From Rhizopus arrhizus (Eukaryota > Mucoromycota > Mucoromycetes > Mucorales > Rhizopodaceae), in contig JAKZZE010000014.1 in assembly GCA_024220505.1 (NCBI GenBank), positions 930,001 to 994,000 on the forward strand: a DNA stretch of 64,000 bases, read 5' to 3'. Below are positions 23,438 through 35,473 of this stretch, piece after piece (positions within the stretch are counted from its first letter, which is position 1; the number at the start of each line of letters is the position of its first letter). The notes under the pieces are model-generated. The model saw only the letters and a list, made by a program, of their open reading frames with translations. It had not been told where the DNA came from and searched no databases. The position numbers were made by a program, and so were the translations under genes.

Positions 23438-25917
23438 TTATTTAATTTCTTAAAAAAAAAAAGCTTGTATAAATTATGTAAATAAAATTAAAAATTTATT
23501 ATGTCATCTTTGAAAAGAAAACGAAAAAAAAGAACATTGCCATATTCTCTAATCACACGAGGATGATGCAAATCTGTCATGATGTTATTGTGTTACATTC
23601 ACCTAAGAATCGGATCATTTGTCCAACACTCTATGGTTTCACTTTAGAATGGGCGATCATTCTGATTTTTGTATGTTTCTTGCTACATGTACATTTTTAT
23701 TGGCAAATTTTGCTTAAATGGCCTATTACTATGTTGCTGATAGCTAGGTACGAAAAATGACGCATTTCTTCTTGTTACTCTCCTTGTACTCTCTCTATGT
23801 CGTTTCTGTTAGACTTATCACATCGATTTTGATGTAACTGAATGACTTGATCGATGCTTCAAAGTGATAGCTGTGTCATAATTATAATCTGTAGTCAGTT
23901 TTTGATTTTGTTTCTTTTTAGTAGGTCAGTTTGGCAAAAGCAGAGAAACAAAGTAACATCTAGGCGCAGAATAAGATGGATATACTTCGGATATTCATTT
24001 GATTTATCAATACTGACTCGATAAAATCCCGGTAGGTTGGAGAAGTGAAAAGATCCTGCCTGAAAGCTGATGACTAGACATTAGCGCCTGCTTTTTTTTT
24101 ATCTAATACGTGCGATGTATTCATGTTGAAATTTCAGACATGGCCTTTATTGACAATTGTATTGTAAAGCAGATTATAGTCCACTTTCTTAGTCATGATA
24201 TATGTCTATTGACTTTTTTTCTCTTGTTGAAAACGCTCGACCTAACTATAGTTGAATCATCATCAAAACCAACATACAAGAAAATCTATCTTGAGAGTAA
24301 GTTAAACGGTCGATTCATGTTCTCTAGCTTGTTTTTTAGTTATTGTGATTTATTTTTAGTCAATTTTGCTTTCTTCTTTCTAATGCTCTTTTCCGTACCT
24401 TATTCAATGAATGCACAAATTAAACTCAGTTTTCGAACTATACATTTAATCTTTTATAGGTGTAAATCCATCTCTTCCTTATATTTTCTTCATTAATACA
24501 CACAAGATTAGCACAGTGACGCATTATTACAGAATCCTCTAATAGTGGTATATTTTAATAATAATAATAAATCAAGTGAATCTCAATCTCGGAAAATCAT
24601 ACTAACATCTTCTAACGGAAATTGTTAATACAAGAAAACACATTACAAAAATTAGTTTTACATTTAAACTTTTTCTTTTTTTTTACATTAGAGATCATTT
24701 TTTAACAGAATAGTTTTTGTTATAGAATGGATCAGTTGAGACAAGTAAGCTTAATTGCTTGAACATATTTGTGTTTTTTGGTTTTATGAATGGGTTCAAA
24801 TGGAGAAAACGATGTAAGAATTACTTGTAGAGACCAATCAGTGAATAAATTCAATCTCAGTGAATTTTGGCCGAAGACAGTAACTAGTTGTATTTTTCAT
24901 GATAAAAACAATCTGAATGGAACTTTTGCATTGTTTATAACAATTGTATAACTTTGCTTTGATTATGATAGTACTGTAACTAGCCTTAGTACAGTAGTTT
25001 ATTAGCTGAAATATACTAAAATTCATCATGTAATCAACCATAGTAAATCTCCCTTCCTTTCGCTATTAACTCTTTTGCACTCATGCTCTCAAATATATCA
25101 TTATTATGTAGCATAATGACTTGTTTGTTTGTTTGTATCATTTTGGTTAATTATAAACTCTACTATTAAGTTTGACATATTTATACGTGATTGGCAACCC
25201 AAACTCACAAACCCTTTTATAAAAATAGAGGAAAAGTGAAAGCACAACCGAGTGTTTATTTAAAATATCTAAAACTAAAAATATGCTTTGGTATTCTTTT
25301 CCCTTTATCTTTTCTCAAAAAAAAAAAAAGAAAACAAAAGGTTTGAAAAAAAAAATTAAGGTCATGTTTTTAAGCCCAACCAAAAATTAAAGCGTTCCTC
25401 TTTTAATAAGGATTGAAGGGTTACAATAGTAACAAAACATTTCAAAAATAGCTTTTGTTGTACCAAAAAAAATTTTTTCAAAGAGAACCGGATCCCGAAA
25501 CAAATAAACAATAACTTTGTGAAAGTTATAATGATTTAATATAAAATTGTGTGACGCTTTATAAAGAATATAAAACAAAGAAAGCTCGTTTGATCCAAAA
25601 GTTCTAATACCACAAAATAAAACTGTATTCGTACTGTGAACGGACCATGTTAGTTATTTAATGCGATTTGGAGCGGAACATAAAGACTGTGTTCTTTCAA
25701 GGAACATACTGAAAGAGGATTAGAATTAATTGATAATAAGCAAGTTTCAATCAATTTGTTTCTGCATGCTTTACACAAATACAAAAAAAGGTTAATATCC
25801 CTCTTTTACGCCATTTTTTCCCCTTCTCTTTTTCTTTTTGTTATTGTTTTTTTCTTATTCTATCTTTTTTATATCTTCTTTTAGTTTCCTTAAAGCTTTA
25901 CCTCATTGCCTTATATC
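23438..25917. other. 2.5-kb gene-free spacer
   Basis: AT-rich. The longest ORF (24110-24496, plus) is rich in Phe/Leu/Ile and looks like chance translation of T-rich DNA. No element recognised. Confidence 0.5.
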
Positions 25918-26403
25918 ATGCTCTATCCTTATTATGATTATCTAAAACAGTTATGTCGCTCTCTGGTTTTAGCGGATGAGAAGCTAAATCGTGACCGTCG
26001 TAGACTTCGTTTACATAAAGAGTTGATGCTCTATCAGTAAGTACCAGTTCTCATACGTCCTATACTACAAATGCAATTAATTCGTTAAATGGTCTATAGG
26101 ATTAAAGTAAGAGCTAGTCTTGAAATCAATAGACTATTCCCACTGAATAGGGTGGCTGATGTCTATAAGGCTCAAAAGGACATTCGAAAGTCCGAATTGA
26201 AGCCAGGCACGAGGAAACGAAAGAGGGAAGAAGAAGACGAAGGCGCTACTGCTAGTGAGAAACGCGCCAAGAGGGCCAAGTTTACCAATAAATTTTGTTC
26301 AAAAGAAGAAATAGCAAAGAAAAGAAAGTGTGACAATGATGAAGGCGATTTAAGCCCAAGGTGTGTGAAGAGAATGAAGCCTGGTCATGCTCAAGCAGTT
26401 TAG
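25918..26403 (+). CDS. Basic, probably nuclear protein, unassigned
   Basis: Exons 25918-26036 and 26100-26403, joined in phase (140 aa), with a good gtaagt donor and ctatag acceptor. The N-terminus is LYPYYDYLKQLCRSLVL followed by an Arg-rich helix (DEKLNRDRRRLRLHKELM). The second half has several classic basic clusters (RKRKREEEDEG, KRAKRAKF, AKKRKCDND), suggesting nuclear import. Further coding-like sequence with AKKRKSSRGSESALVLLQF (26468-26590) may be another exon, because a gtgtgtgaag donor exists before the stop, but I could not join it in phase. Function unknown. Confidence 0.5.
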
Positions 26404-29400
26404 AGCTCAAGTTGTTGAGGAGAAAGCGTGATGATAACATCATGAGCGAAGACTGTACTTTTACAGGATTTGCAAAGAAAAGAAAGTCATCAAGAGGATC
26501 TGAGTCTGCTTTAGTACTGCTCCAATTCATGGCAAGAAACCATCAAGCTCTGGTGATGAATTACACTGCTATGGTTGGTATTTGCCAGTAATATGGTCTA
26601 TAATCTTTCTAAAAGTTTTCATTCTGCTATAGCTACTTTATACATCCATTTGATTATAAGAGAGTTAAATTAACACAGAGCTATGTAGATTTCTAGCTTG
26701 CCCTGCCCATTTACGGTAGTATTTTGCCCATGGTCATTTGTTTTACCTATGGATCAAATCACAAATCTTTATTCTTATGGCTTAATAAGATTAAGATAAA
26801 GGAATAAAGTCTGGACAAAACAATGTTCTCTGCCTCTTTCAAATGCGGTACTGCCTATATTGGAAACAATCTAGTAAAAAAATCAGGGTTTCAAAGTATT
26901 TACTATACGACAAGTCAAGATGCTGTCTCTAATCCTCTCCAAAGAGTATATCTATATAAGAAAGCATGATTCTACTTTATGTATATCCTTCAAGATTGAT
27001 GGCTTGATATCTGGTTTTTCAATTACTAAATGTTTGCCATGATAATTTATGAAAACTATATTTTTTATAATATTTTAAAGAATCAATAAAGAATCCTACT
27101 GCCTCCTATTTTGATAACAACTGAAAATCTATCAAGATGTGAAAAAAATTATTCCGAATACAAAATGCTTAGTATGCTAGAATTGTATTAAACATGAGTT
27201 TAGTATCGTTCTTATTACTTTACTCTTTTGTATAGTTGGTTGTTGTCTATGTTATTTATAAGTCTAAACTGCATGCTGTACTCATCAATGATACCTATTA
27301 ATGAAATCAACTGTAGTGTGCTTCTCGTACATCATTATTACCAATTTGAGCCCTTGTGAATGGCTTAATCGACAGAATATCCAATAATTACAAATATGAC
27401 AACACTAATTATTCCAAATTATTGTTTCACTATGTTTATAGCTTAATTAAGTTGTTATCTTAGCAATAAAGTACAAAATAATTTAAATCACATATATACT
27501 CCAATTATAGCTATTGCTCTTTTGATACAATTTAACTACAGGAATTAATAGCATTGTAAATTTCATTATATCTACTGTGAAGCTTTAATGATAACTGATA
27601 CTTACAATTATTGTTTTGACTATCATGGTATGCTATATTAATTTCTCTGTCTACATGTAATGTTTGTAGGGTGGTTATATTTAAAAGCAACCATGGTGAA
27701 GACGTATGGGCTGGGCTGGGATCACTATGCTTACTATCAGATACAGTTCGCACTGGAAGATGGTGTTGAGTGATTATAGTCAATGAGATTGGAGATAGGT
27801 AACCAGCGTTAGAATAGATCAAGAGTGACAGGAAGGACTAGATAAGCCAAGATAAAAAAATTTACTTACAATGTAGAACTAATATTTATTAAATAAACTG
27901 TTAAAGGATATTTATACAAAAAATGAAGAATGTTTCTATATTACTATGAATATGTCATTACATTACATTGCTTGTTTTTATATCCAGAATTTCCATAGAA
28001 TGCTTCTTAGTCACTCTATAGCTTAAATGAATTATTAAAATAGCAAGGTAATCTTCAGTCAGTTCAAAAAAAAGTAAAGCTGCAAACTATAGCTATTTAA
28101 AATTAGTTAACTATTCCTTATTGTTATTGATCCCTATTTTTCTATTCCATCCTCCTACATAAATACACTTTTTTGTATTTTTATTAAATTTAATCTGTTG
28201 CAATGCGTAGCAAAATAATGGAGCAATACAAAGCTACTAGGATAGAAAGTATTGAATAGGGAAGATTAATTCTTGTTGAATAAGGAATGTGATATGTCAT
28301 GTAGGTACTATTCTAAAGAATACGGCAAAATTACGCCTTATATTAAAAATGATCTTTTTATATTTTTTAGATATCTTGATGAAGATAGGATCTCAAATAT
28401 ATTATTTAAAAGTAAATAATACATTATGAGTTAGTATATCTTGAATTAATTTAAGCTTTTCTTTTTGAAAAAGAAATATTAAAATAGGAGATTACTATGT
28501 CTAACGTAACACAATTTTTATGCAAACAGTCTTTCACTTTTCAGTCCGCAATCTTTGTAAAAATAATATTACTTACATTTCCTTCCTCTGACCTCTATAG
28601 CTTATGGTAAAATGAACAATGTAACTACAAATACCGTAATCTCTATTACCAACAATCTCTAGGCTCAAAATTAGTCGTGCAAATAGCGATTGGACCTTAT
28701 GTTTTGCTGAATTTGTATATGCGGAGTTAACCGTGGCATTTTGTTAAAAAAAAAAAACATTGACCTACTACTTGCCATTCTTTGTTAAAATATCTTTGTT
28801 TTGTTGAAGGTTAATACAAAAGAGAAAAATAAGATGCTTTTGTTATTTCTTTTGTGTGAGAAAAGCAAAAGAATACATAATGTCTATAACATGGTAAGTT
28901 TTGAAGGTAACATACGTTTGTCTCCCAGATCAGGAACATAATAAATCTTTTTTATAATACCTTTTAAGCTTTTTTTTAATTAGGACAGCATTTTATATGA
29001 AGAGGGAAAAAGCAGTTTAAAATTCATTTACTATTTAATTTCGCATGTGTAATTGTAAAGGTATGAAAAAGAGGATTATAAGTAAACAAACCAAAGTGAC
29101 TAATATAATTTGAGATTAAGAACTGCAAAGTATAAAAACTATTCCTTTTTTTATTTTTGTTCATATTATATCAATATAAATGGAAAATAAAATATATACT
29201 TATACATATATTGCCCTCTAATTAGCTGAACTGAGTATGCAAAAATGGCAAAGCCAACGAACATAAAATTCTTCTTCTGTTGGTAGATTTGCGCATAGGA
29301 TGTAAATTAATATTTTTTTTTATATTAATTCCCTCATTAGAACAGTCCTTCGCTGGCTGCAAGGCGTTTCTCTTTCCCCACAGGATTGTTTCTTTACGCG

Positions 29401-30079
29401 AATCACTAAATAAAAGGAAGTATGTATAATATTTCCATTTAGTTATTCCTGGACAATGTGTTTCTTTTAAATGAAATACGGCTAAGCGTATCATAAAGGT
29501 ATGCTGACCTACAAAATATATTCTTTTTAAATAAAACCTTTTTTATTATCATAATAACAATTTCTTTTTGTTATATTGCCTTAAATGCATTCTTTTTCTT
29601 AATAAGTTACAAGCTTATTTAAAGCCTTTATGGTTTTGTACGCCTTTTTTTTTTGCCTTTCTTGTACTTTTAATTGCAATTTCACTTTATGGAGAGTTCT
29701 CATTTCTTCTATCCATATTTTAAATATGTAATTTGAAGAGTGTAAGAAATGAAAACTGTTTCAAGAGGAAACAGTATAAGGAGAAAAGCAAGGAAGGAAC
29801 AAAAAAGAAACAAAGGGGTCATAGGTTCATCCCAACTTTTACTATAATACTTTATGCTGTTTATTGCTGATGCAATTTTATTTTATCTTTTCCTTTAAAA
29901 AAGCATCTTTAACTTCACAAACATCAAGTTATAGTGTTCTTGCAAAATCTCAGATTAAACAACATGATTGTAAATTCAAATGTTAATAACAAAAAGAAGA
30001 AAACCATACAATTACAAAGCCTGGAACAATATTAAACCGATTTTATGAATGCTTGAATGTTAGTAAGAGTATTTTTCGC

Positions 30080-30775
30080 AGACATAAAAGGAGTATGAAG
30101 CATGTAAAGATCTTGGAGTCTTAGTCAAGTTAGACTTGAATCATTATCCATCATATGTAATGATTTATTTAAAGATCGTATAGAACCAGCCTATTCTTAT
30201 CCTAAGGAACAATTTTGTCAATATTGTAAATCACATAATAATTCCTTCACCACTCTTGAAAGCTACACCAGTATAGAAAAGTAGAGATGTTATTTCAAAA
30301 TTTATACCCGATATATCCATGAAACAAGAAGTTATATGACTATTAGATTGTCTGCATAAGCCAACAGGAAATATTATGAATTTATATATTTATAGGGAGC
30401 TTGTTAGCATATTTTGTTTGTAATTCGGTTATATGAGTAGTGGAAGGAGTTCATGGACAATAAGCTGCTGTTATTTGCCTCATTTGTAATAATATAGAGA
30501 TTTTGTAAATAAGAGTTACTTATGTACAGGTATGGCCTGTACACCAATATTATAAATTAAAACAAGTAGGTCTAAAGATTGTGCTCCATTTGTAACAGCA
30601 CTAAACATACATATTCTAATAAAGTAAAAGATTCCGAACACACAGAGACAAATGACGCATTAGTACAATCAATTCAAGTAAATCTTTTGTTGCTCAAAAT
30701 AATAAAAAGGTATCTGTTCCCAGTTCCTCTTTTATATGATATAGTATTTGTAAGAGGATACAGAATCTTAAAATG
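30080..30775 (+). pseudogene. Decayed coding relic with zinc-binding-like motifs
   Basis: Short frames in different phases encode sensible peptides: YEACKDLGVLVKLDLNHYP, CNDLFKDRIEPAYSYPKEQF, FCQYCKSHNN and, at about 30579-30660, CSICNSTKHTYSNK. The paired Cys-X2-Cys...His patterns resemble zinc knuckles of nucleic-acid-binding or transposon proteins. Stops and frame changes separate them. A transposon origin is inference; no family is identified. Confidence 0.3.
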
Positions 30776-31264
30776 ACATTGTTTTAGTCTTTACTTTTAG
30801 TTGTCAGTACCATCGAAGTTGACTATGGCCGCTTTTATTAAATCATCGCAAGGTTCAGATAGTATGTGTTTTGAGTCTGGCAAAGGACTTGGGAAATATC
30901 GCAACGCAACAAAGCACTTTATAATCAGGTAGCTGTTTCTGCGTCAGCTTACTTTGTTTCAAACTGTAACGTTCACATTTCTTCTTTTCAAATTCTAATT
31001 TCTGAATAGAGTCTATTACTTCTTGATCAATCCCAAATCTATATTTATCATGTAGATTACTAGTGTTTTTTTCTTTTGGTTTCATATCGGCTATATACGA
31101 AAAAGGAAATAAAAATGATAAATAATGCTCGCTTTAAGTACTTTTAGAAGAGAATTCCATGTTTTAATTTGATGACCCATATGGCCACAATTTGATAGTT
31201 ATTACGTATACTGCTCTTGATGTATAGTATGACTGAGAAAATTTGTTCTTGATTATTTATTTCT

Positions 31265-31520
31265 AAATACATAGCTCTTGCCGTAGGAGCCCATACTCAA
31301 ATCCGGCCATCATCACTATCAGCAGCGGCTTTATAGATATCAGCAGAGATAATCGCATTCAAGCATCTTACTAGTTAGAGCCCATGCCTAGCTTATTGAG
31401 TCCTTCTTTATTCGTTGCATAAATTGAAGATGCCTATACCGTAGCTCATACCGGATAGAGGACCGCTAGGGCAAATGTACCACTGATGGCGGTAAGGACT
31501 AATTTTGGACAAAGAAGCGG
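31265..31520. other. GC-raised island, possible gene relic
   Basis: About 250 bp clearly less AT-rich than the surroundings. On the minus strand the frames give segments such as SIYATNKEGLNKLGMGS and ISADIYKAAADSDDGRI, interrupted by stops. A decayed membrane-protein gene is possible, but no family match is firm. Confidence 0.25.
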
Positions 31521-31909
31521 GTAAGTAGATCATATTGCTATTCTGTATTTAATTAGATGATCATCTGCTCAAGCAAAAGATAGTTTGGATAAGAGGTATC
31601 GAATACAAGCGATTGAATAACCAAGATATGTCCAACCTATTTACTTTCATATTATACGGTGAAAGTTGAGCAGGTGTTTTTGGAGAGAGAGAATCATATG
31701 ATTTCTTCCTACTGTCCTGATATAATACCGATAAAAAAAAACAGGCAAATAAAATGATCTATCATGTATATAAAGGAAGGAGGATATGTTTCATTCATGG
31801 GGACGGTGTATATGTGGTTCATTCGGCCTTTGAATGATCAGAACACGTCATTGAAGAAAAATGTTCTCTTTCTCTTTCTTTTCTTTCCCTTTAAACATTT
31901 ATAAAATCT

Positions 31910-32576
31910 ATGTCAGGAGAAAGTTATATTGGTTCAAAGATTTCGGTACGTTTTCTCGGTTTAGAATAAACAAATACTGATGGTTTCTTACAACAGCTTA
32001 TAAGTTTAAGCGACATTCGTTATGTTGGTATTCTTCATAGTATTAATGCACAGGACTCGACTGTTGGATTAAAACAAGGTAAATTAAAAAAAAGTTTTCT
32101 GTAAAAAAGATGTATACTAAGCAGTATAAAAGTCCGTTCTTTTGGTACTGAAGGTCGTAAAGGAAAGATGGAAGAAGAAATCCCACCTTCCGAGAATGTA
32201 TTTGATTACGTTGTTTTCCGAGGTTCAGATATAAAAGACCTTCAGGTTTTTGAAGCCCCTCCAAAGCCCACTCCACCTCCCCCACAGAGCCTTCCTCAAG
32301 ACCCTGCTATTATGGTAAGTCTAAAAAAAACAGAGAGCGGATAAGTGTCTTATACTTGTGTACAGAGCATGAGCGGATATCCTCCTCCTCCTCCCTATAT
32401 GGGTGGTAGTATGTATATGCAGCCTCCTCCTCAGCAGCAGCAACTTCCTCCTCAGCAGCCACCATTTCAACCTCCTCCTTCTGCTGTTCACCAAGAACAC
32501 TTGCGTCAACAACAACAGCAGATGCAGCACCTACAACAACAAAAGCAGCAACAAAAGCAACAACAAAAGCAGCAGC

Positions 32577-32638
<62 letters not shown>

Positions 32639-33475
32639 TCTCAGCCTCATCAAATGCCAAAGCAACCTCAAAAAAAGCACTTGCAACAGCAACCTCAACA
32701 ACAACCTCAGCAGCAACAGCAGCAACCTGACCAAACCCAATGGAAACCCACGTACACGGAATCCAATGAAATTGAAAAAGATACTATGTGGGATGAGTTA
32801 AAAGCTGAATTAGAAGAAGCCGATGCTGCACAACCCACCATCAATGAAGCTACCATTGAGGAATTAGCAAAGAAAGTGAGTGAGCTGAACCCGATCGAGC
32901 CAAAGGATGAACAGCAACGTAACCATCGTCGTCATGATCATCATCGCGGCAATAAGCGTCAACCCAAAAAGAATGACTTCAATGTTCCTGCTTCAGAATT
33001 TGACTTTGAAGCTTCTAATGCAAAATTTGATAAAAGTGAAATCAAAGAGACTGATGATTTAGAAGAAGTATTGGAAGCTACTTCCCCTGATGGTTTTTAT
33101 AATAAGGTAAACAAAGAAAGAGAGAATGGATGAAGAGAGCTCATGTGCTATAATAGAACTCTAGCTTTTTTGATAATATCTCGTGTGAATCAAAAGAACG
33201 TATTGAACAACGTGAAACGTGAGTTTTTTTTTTTTTTTTTTTTTTTTTGCTATAAACTTATTTAATATCACATTAGTGAACCTCGTCGTAATCGTTTCCA
33301 AGAAGAACGTAAACTGAACATGGAAACATTTGGACAAGCAACTGCTGATCAATCAAGATATCGTCATAATTATCATCGTGGTCGTGGAGGCAATTATCGT
33401 GGACGTGGAGGAGGATATTATCGTGGTAATAATCGTAATAACAACAGTGGTTATAATAGACAAAGCAACGCTTAA
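31910..33475 (+). CDS. Scd6/Lsm14 family mRNA decapping activator and translational repressor
   Basis: P-body protein that binds mRNA and decapping factors. Exons 31910-31945, 31997-32078, 32133-32314, 32366-33106, 33157-33218, 33277-33475 (433 aa). The N-terminal Lsm domain starts [20 protein letters not shown] and ends near [15 protein letters not shown] Pro/Gln-rich linker with a polyQ tract follows. The FDF motif is [10 protein letters not shown], the FFD box SFFDNIS is restored by splicing exon 5, and the TFG box is LNMETFGQA. The C-terminus is an RGG/Tyr region ([15 protein letters not shown]). All three hallmark motifs in order make the call secure. The gene is tail-to-tail with the HSF-type gene (232 bp apart). 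Confidence 0.95.
32576..32638 (+). repeat. PolyQ tract: ten CAA then ten CAG codons
   Basis: In-frame run of 21 Gln codons: ten CAA (32576-32605), ten CAG (32606-32635) and a CAA, inside the Scd6/Lsm14 linker, next to further Q/K-rich imperfect repeats from 32505 and P/Q repeats to 32730. Confidence 0.95.
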
Positions 33476-33706
33476 GGAGAAGGTCGTTTATATTTTTTTT
33501 TGTGTGAATAAATTAAAAGCGATTATGTAACTCGTAAACAGCTAAAGAGGCTTTTTGTGTTGAGACGTTCCTGAAAAAGGAGAGGTTTTAATGCGGACTT
33601 TTAACTACTATCATATTCTTAAAGTCTTATTTTATTAATAATAAAATCATTAAATGGCACTTATATACATAATTCCCCTCTTTTCCTCTTTCTTATATTT
33701 CATAAT

Positions 33707-35473
33707 CTAGTAAGCGGTAGATAGTTCATCTTCTTTTTCGGTATTTTGTTCATAATTATTAAAAGACAACTGTGATCGATTGAGGTGCATAGGATTAGAT
33801 TGATATTTAAAGATGGGCTGCTGATTGAATGAATGGGCAATATTTTGAAAAGTATGCTTACTGGTAGAGCCAATGGTGACTACAGTAGAATTATTTTCAT
33901 AATTATTTTCTTTTGATAGATGGTGGTGATTGTAGTCCCTGGGCAACACCATGGACGCTTGTTCTTGACTGGAATCATAGGTTGGGCTGTGATTTACCGC
34001 TAGAGGATGATCGACCCGAGTACTGGTTACGGAAAAAGAAGGATGCGCCTGAGGGTTGTTGAGGGTCATGTTTTTCAAATACAGCTGCTGCTTTCGTAGC
34101 ATGTCCTCAAGATACCAAGCCGTCGGTTGATGAGCGAGATCAAGATCATGCGTGGTGTCCGAGAGCCTGTAGAGCTGTGCTTTATCACTTTTAGAAGCCG
34201 ATTGGATCAGTGGTGTATAGTCTTGGTCGATTGCTTGAGGTGTCATGTCAACGAGGTGATCTGGAAGATGAGATGAATTGATACCCAGTTGAGCAGCCAA
34301 TGATTCCACGTTGTGTTCTAATTCATCAATATCTTGGCTGATGGCTAAAACTGATTTTGTGTGCTGTTCGCTATTGAACGTCAAGGGCATGGCGATGGAG
34401 CATATTGGAGAAGACGTTGAATGAGATGTTTTGTTGCATTTATCACTGATTGTATCCGTCGATATCTTGTAGTTTTGTTCATAATCTCTCGTTTGAGATG
34501 AGTGAATCGCGTCTGCCGAATGATCATTTGAAAAGACGATGGTAAGAAACTGCAGGATCTTTGAAATGACTTGCTCATGTCTTTGATGCTTTTCTCTTGC
34601 TGCCAATGTCTCTTTCCAGATGAGCTCATTGTCTCTGCGTAAGTTACTTAGGTCTGCTGTAATATTATTTTGATGCTTCTTGATCGAGGTAATTTCTTTT
34701 AGCAAGGTACCCAAGTTTACCTTTTCTCCATCGGTCTCATCCCGGTCACGATTTCTTTTACGTGTTACGAGCACTAAGAGATCAGATCGATTTTGTTGAA
34801 AATGCGGATTACTGAATTCCCATATCTCACTTGGATTGACATCTTGCCTGATGTGTGGCATCTTGTGAAAATCATACATGTTGAGCTGACGAACAAAGGA
34901 AGCAAACGTGTTGTGCTTGTAAAATCTAGGTAAAACTAACTTTGCAAACTCTTCATGATTTTCCACTATGTCATATTAGTTTTCTGTCTCTATTATCTCT
35001 CTATTCTTTACCCAAAAATGAATTTCCTTCTTTTGACCATCGAATGAGTCTATCTGTCGTTGGATCGTTCACCATGCTAATTATAAAATAAGTAACTGAA
35101 ATTAAATTTGTTTTTACAAAAAAGGAAAATAAATAAAGCCATTTTGAAATGTTTTCCCCCATTGTTCTATTTCCTTCTTTTCAATTTTTTTTTTTTTTTT
35201 TTTTTTTTCATTTAAATCCTCTCTCACACACACGTCACTCTTTCCATTGATGGTTACATACTTGAATAGTTTATGCAAGAAGGCAGGTACACTACGCTGA
35301 GAAGGTAATTTATGTGGTGTGGTATTCAATATGGCTGAAGAAAGCTTTGGTATTGATTCTTCTATTCTTTGTTTCTTTACAGCGTCAGAAGGTCCTAAAG
35401 TTATAGTGTCAAAAGGCGCTGCTGATTGTCGTTTCCTTGTCATATGATGAGTCAATGATTGAAAAGGAAGCAT
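33707..35473 (-). CDS. Heat-shock-factor-type transcription factor
   Basis: Binds heat-shock elements as a trimer. Exons (minus): 35473-35262, 35076-35012, 34965-33707 (511 aa). The DNA-binding domain (about residues 62-165) runs from VPAFLHKLFNMV through DRLIRWSKEGNSFLVEN, LVLPRFYKHNTFASFVRQLN and the following MYDFHKMPHI to WEFSNPHFQQNRSDLL. A trimerisation coiled coil follows (LGTLLKEITSIKKHQNNI ... RRDNELIWKETLAAREKH), as in Hsf1. The C-terminal half is Ser/Thr/Asn/His-rich and could activate transcription. In the recognition region the usual NMYGFHK is NMYDFHK. Intron 1 (185 bp) contains a 24-bp T run on the plus strand. Hsf1 versus an HSF paralogue cannot be decided. Confidence 0.9.

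Larger units (their letters stand above)
26404..31909. other. 5.5-kb gene-poor, AT-rich region
   Basis: Dense stops in all six frames. Contains two stretches of decayed coding appearance, listed separately (30080-30775 and 31265-31520). No complete gene, tRNA or terminal repeats recognised. Whether it represents old transposon insertions cannot be told by eye. Confidence 0.5.

Noticed and set aside
24110..24496. 128-codon plus ORF with several hydrophobic stretches
   Set aside because: Phe/Leu/Ile/Ser-rich translation of T-rich DNA; no start context, splice partner or family.
32310..32740. Antisense Ala/Val-rich and Leu-rich frames over the polyQ region
   Set aside because: They are the complement of CAA/CAG repeats inside the well-supported Scd6/Lsm14 gene.
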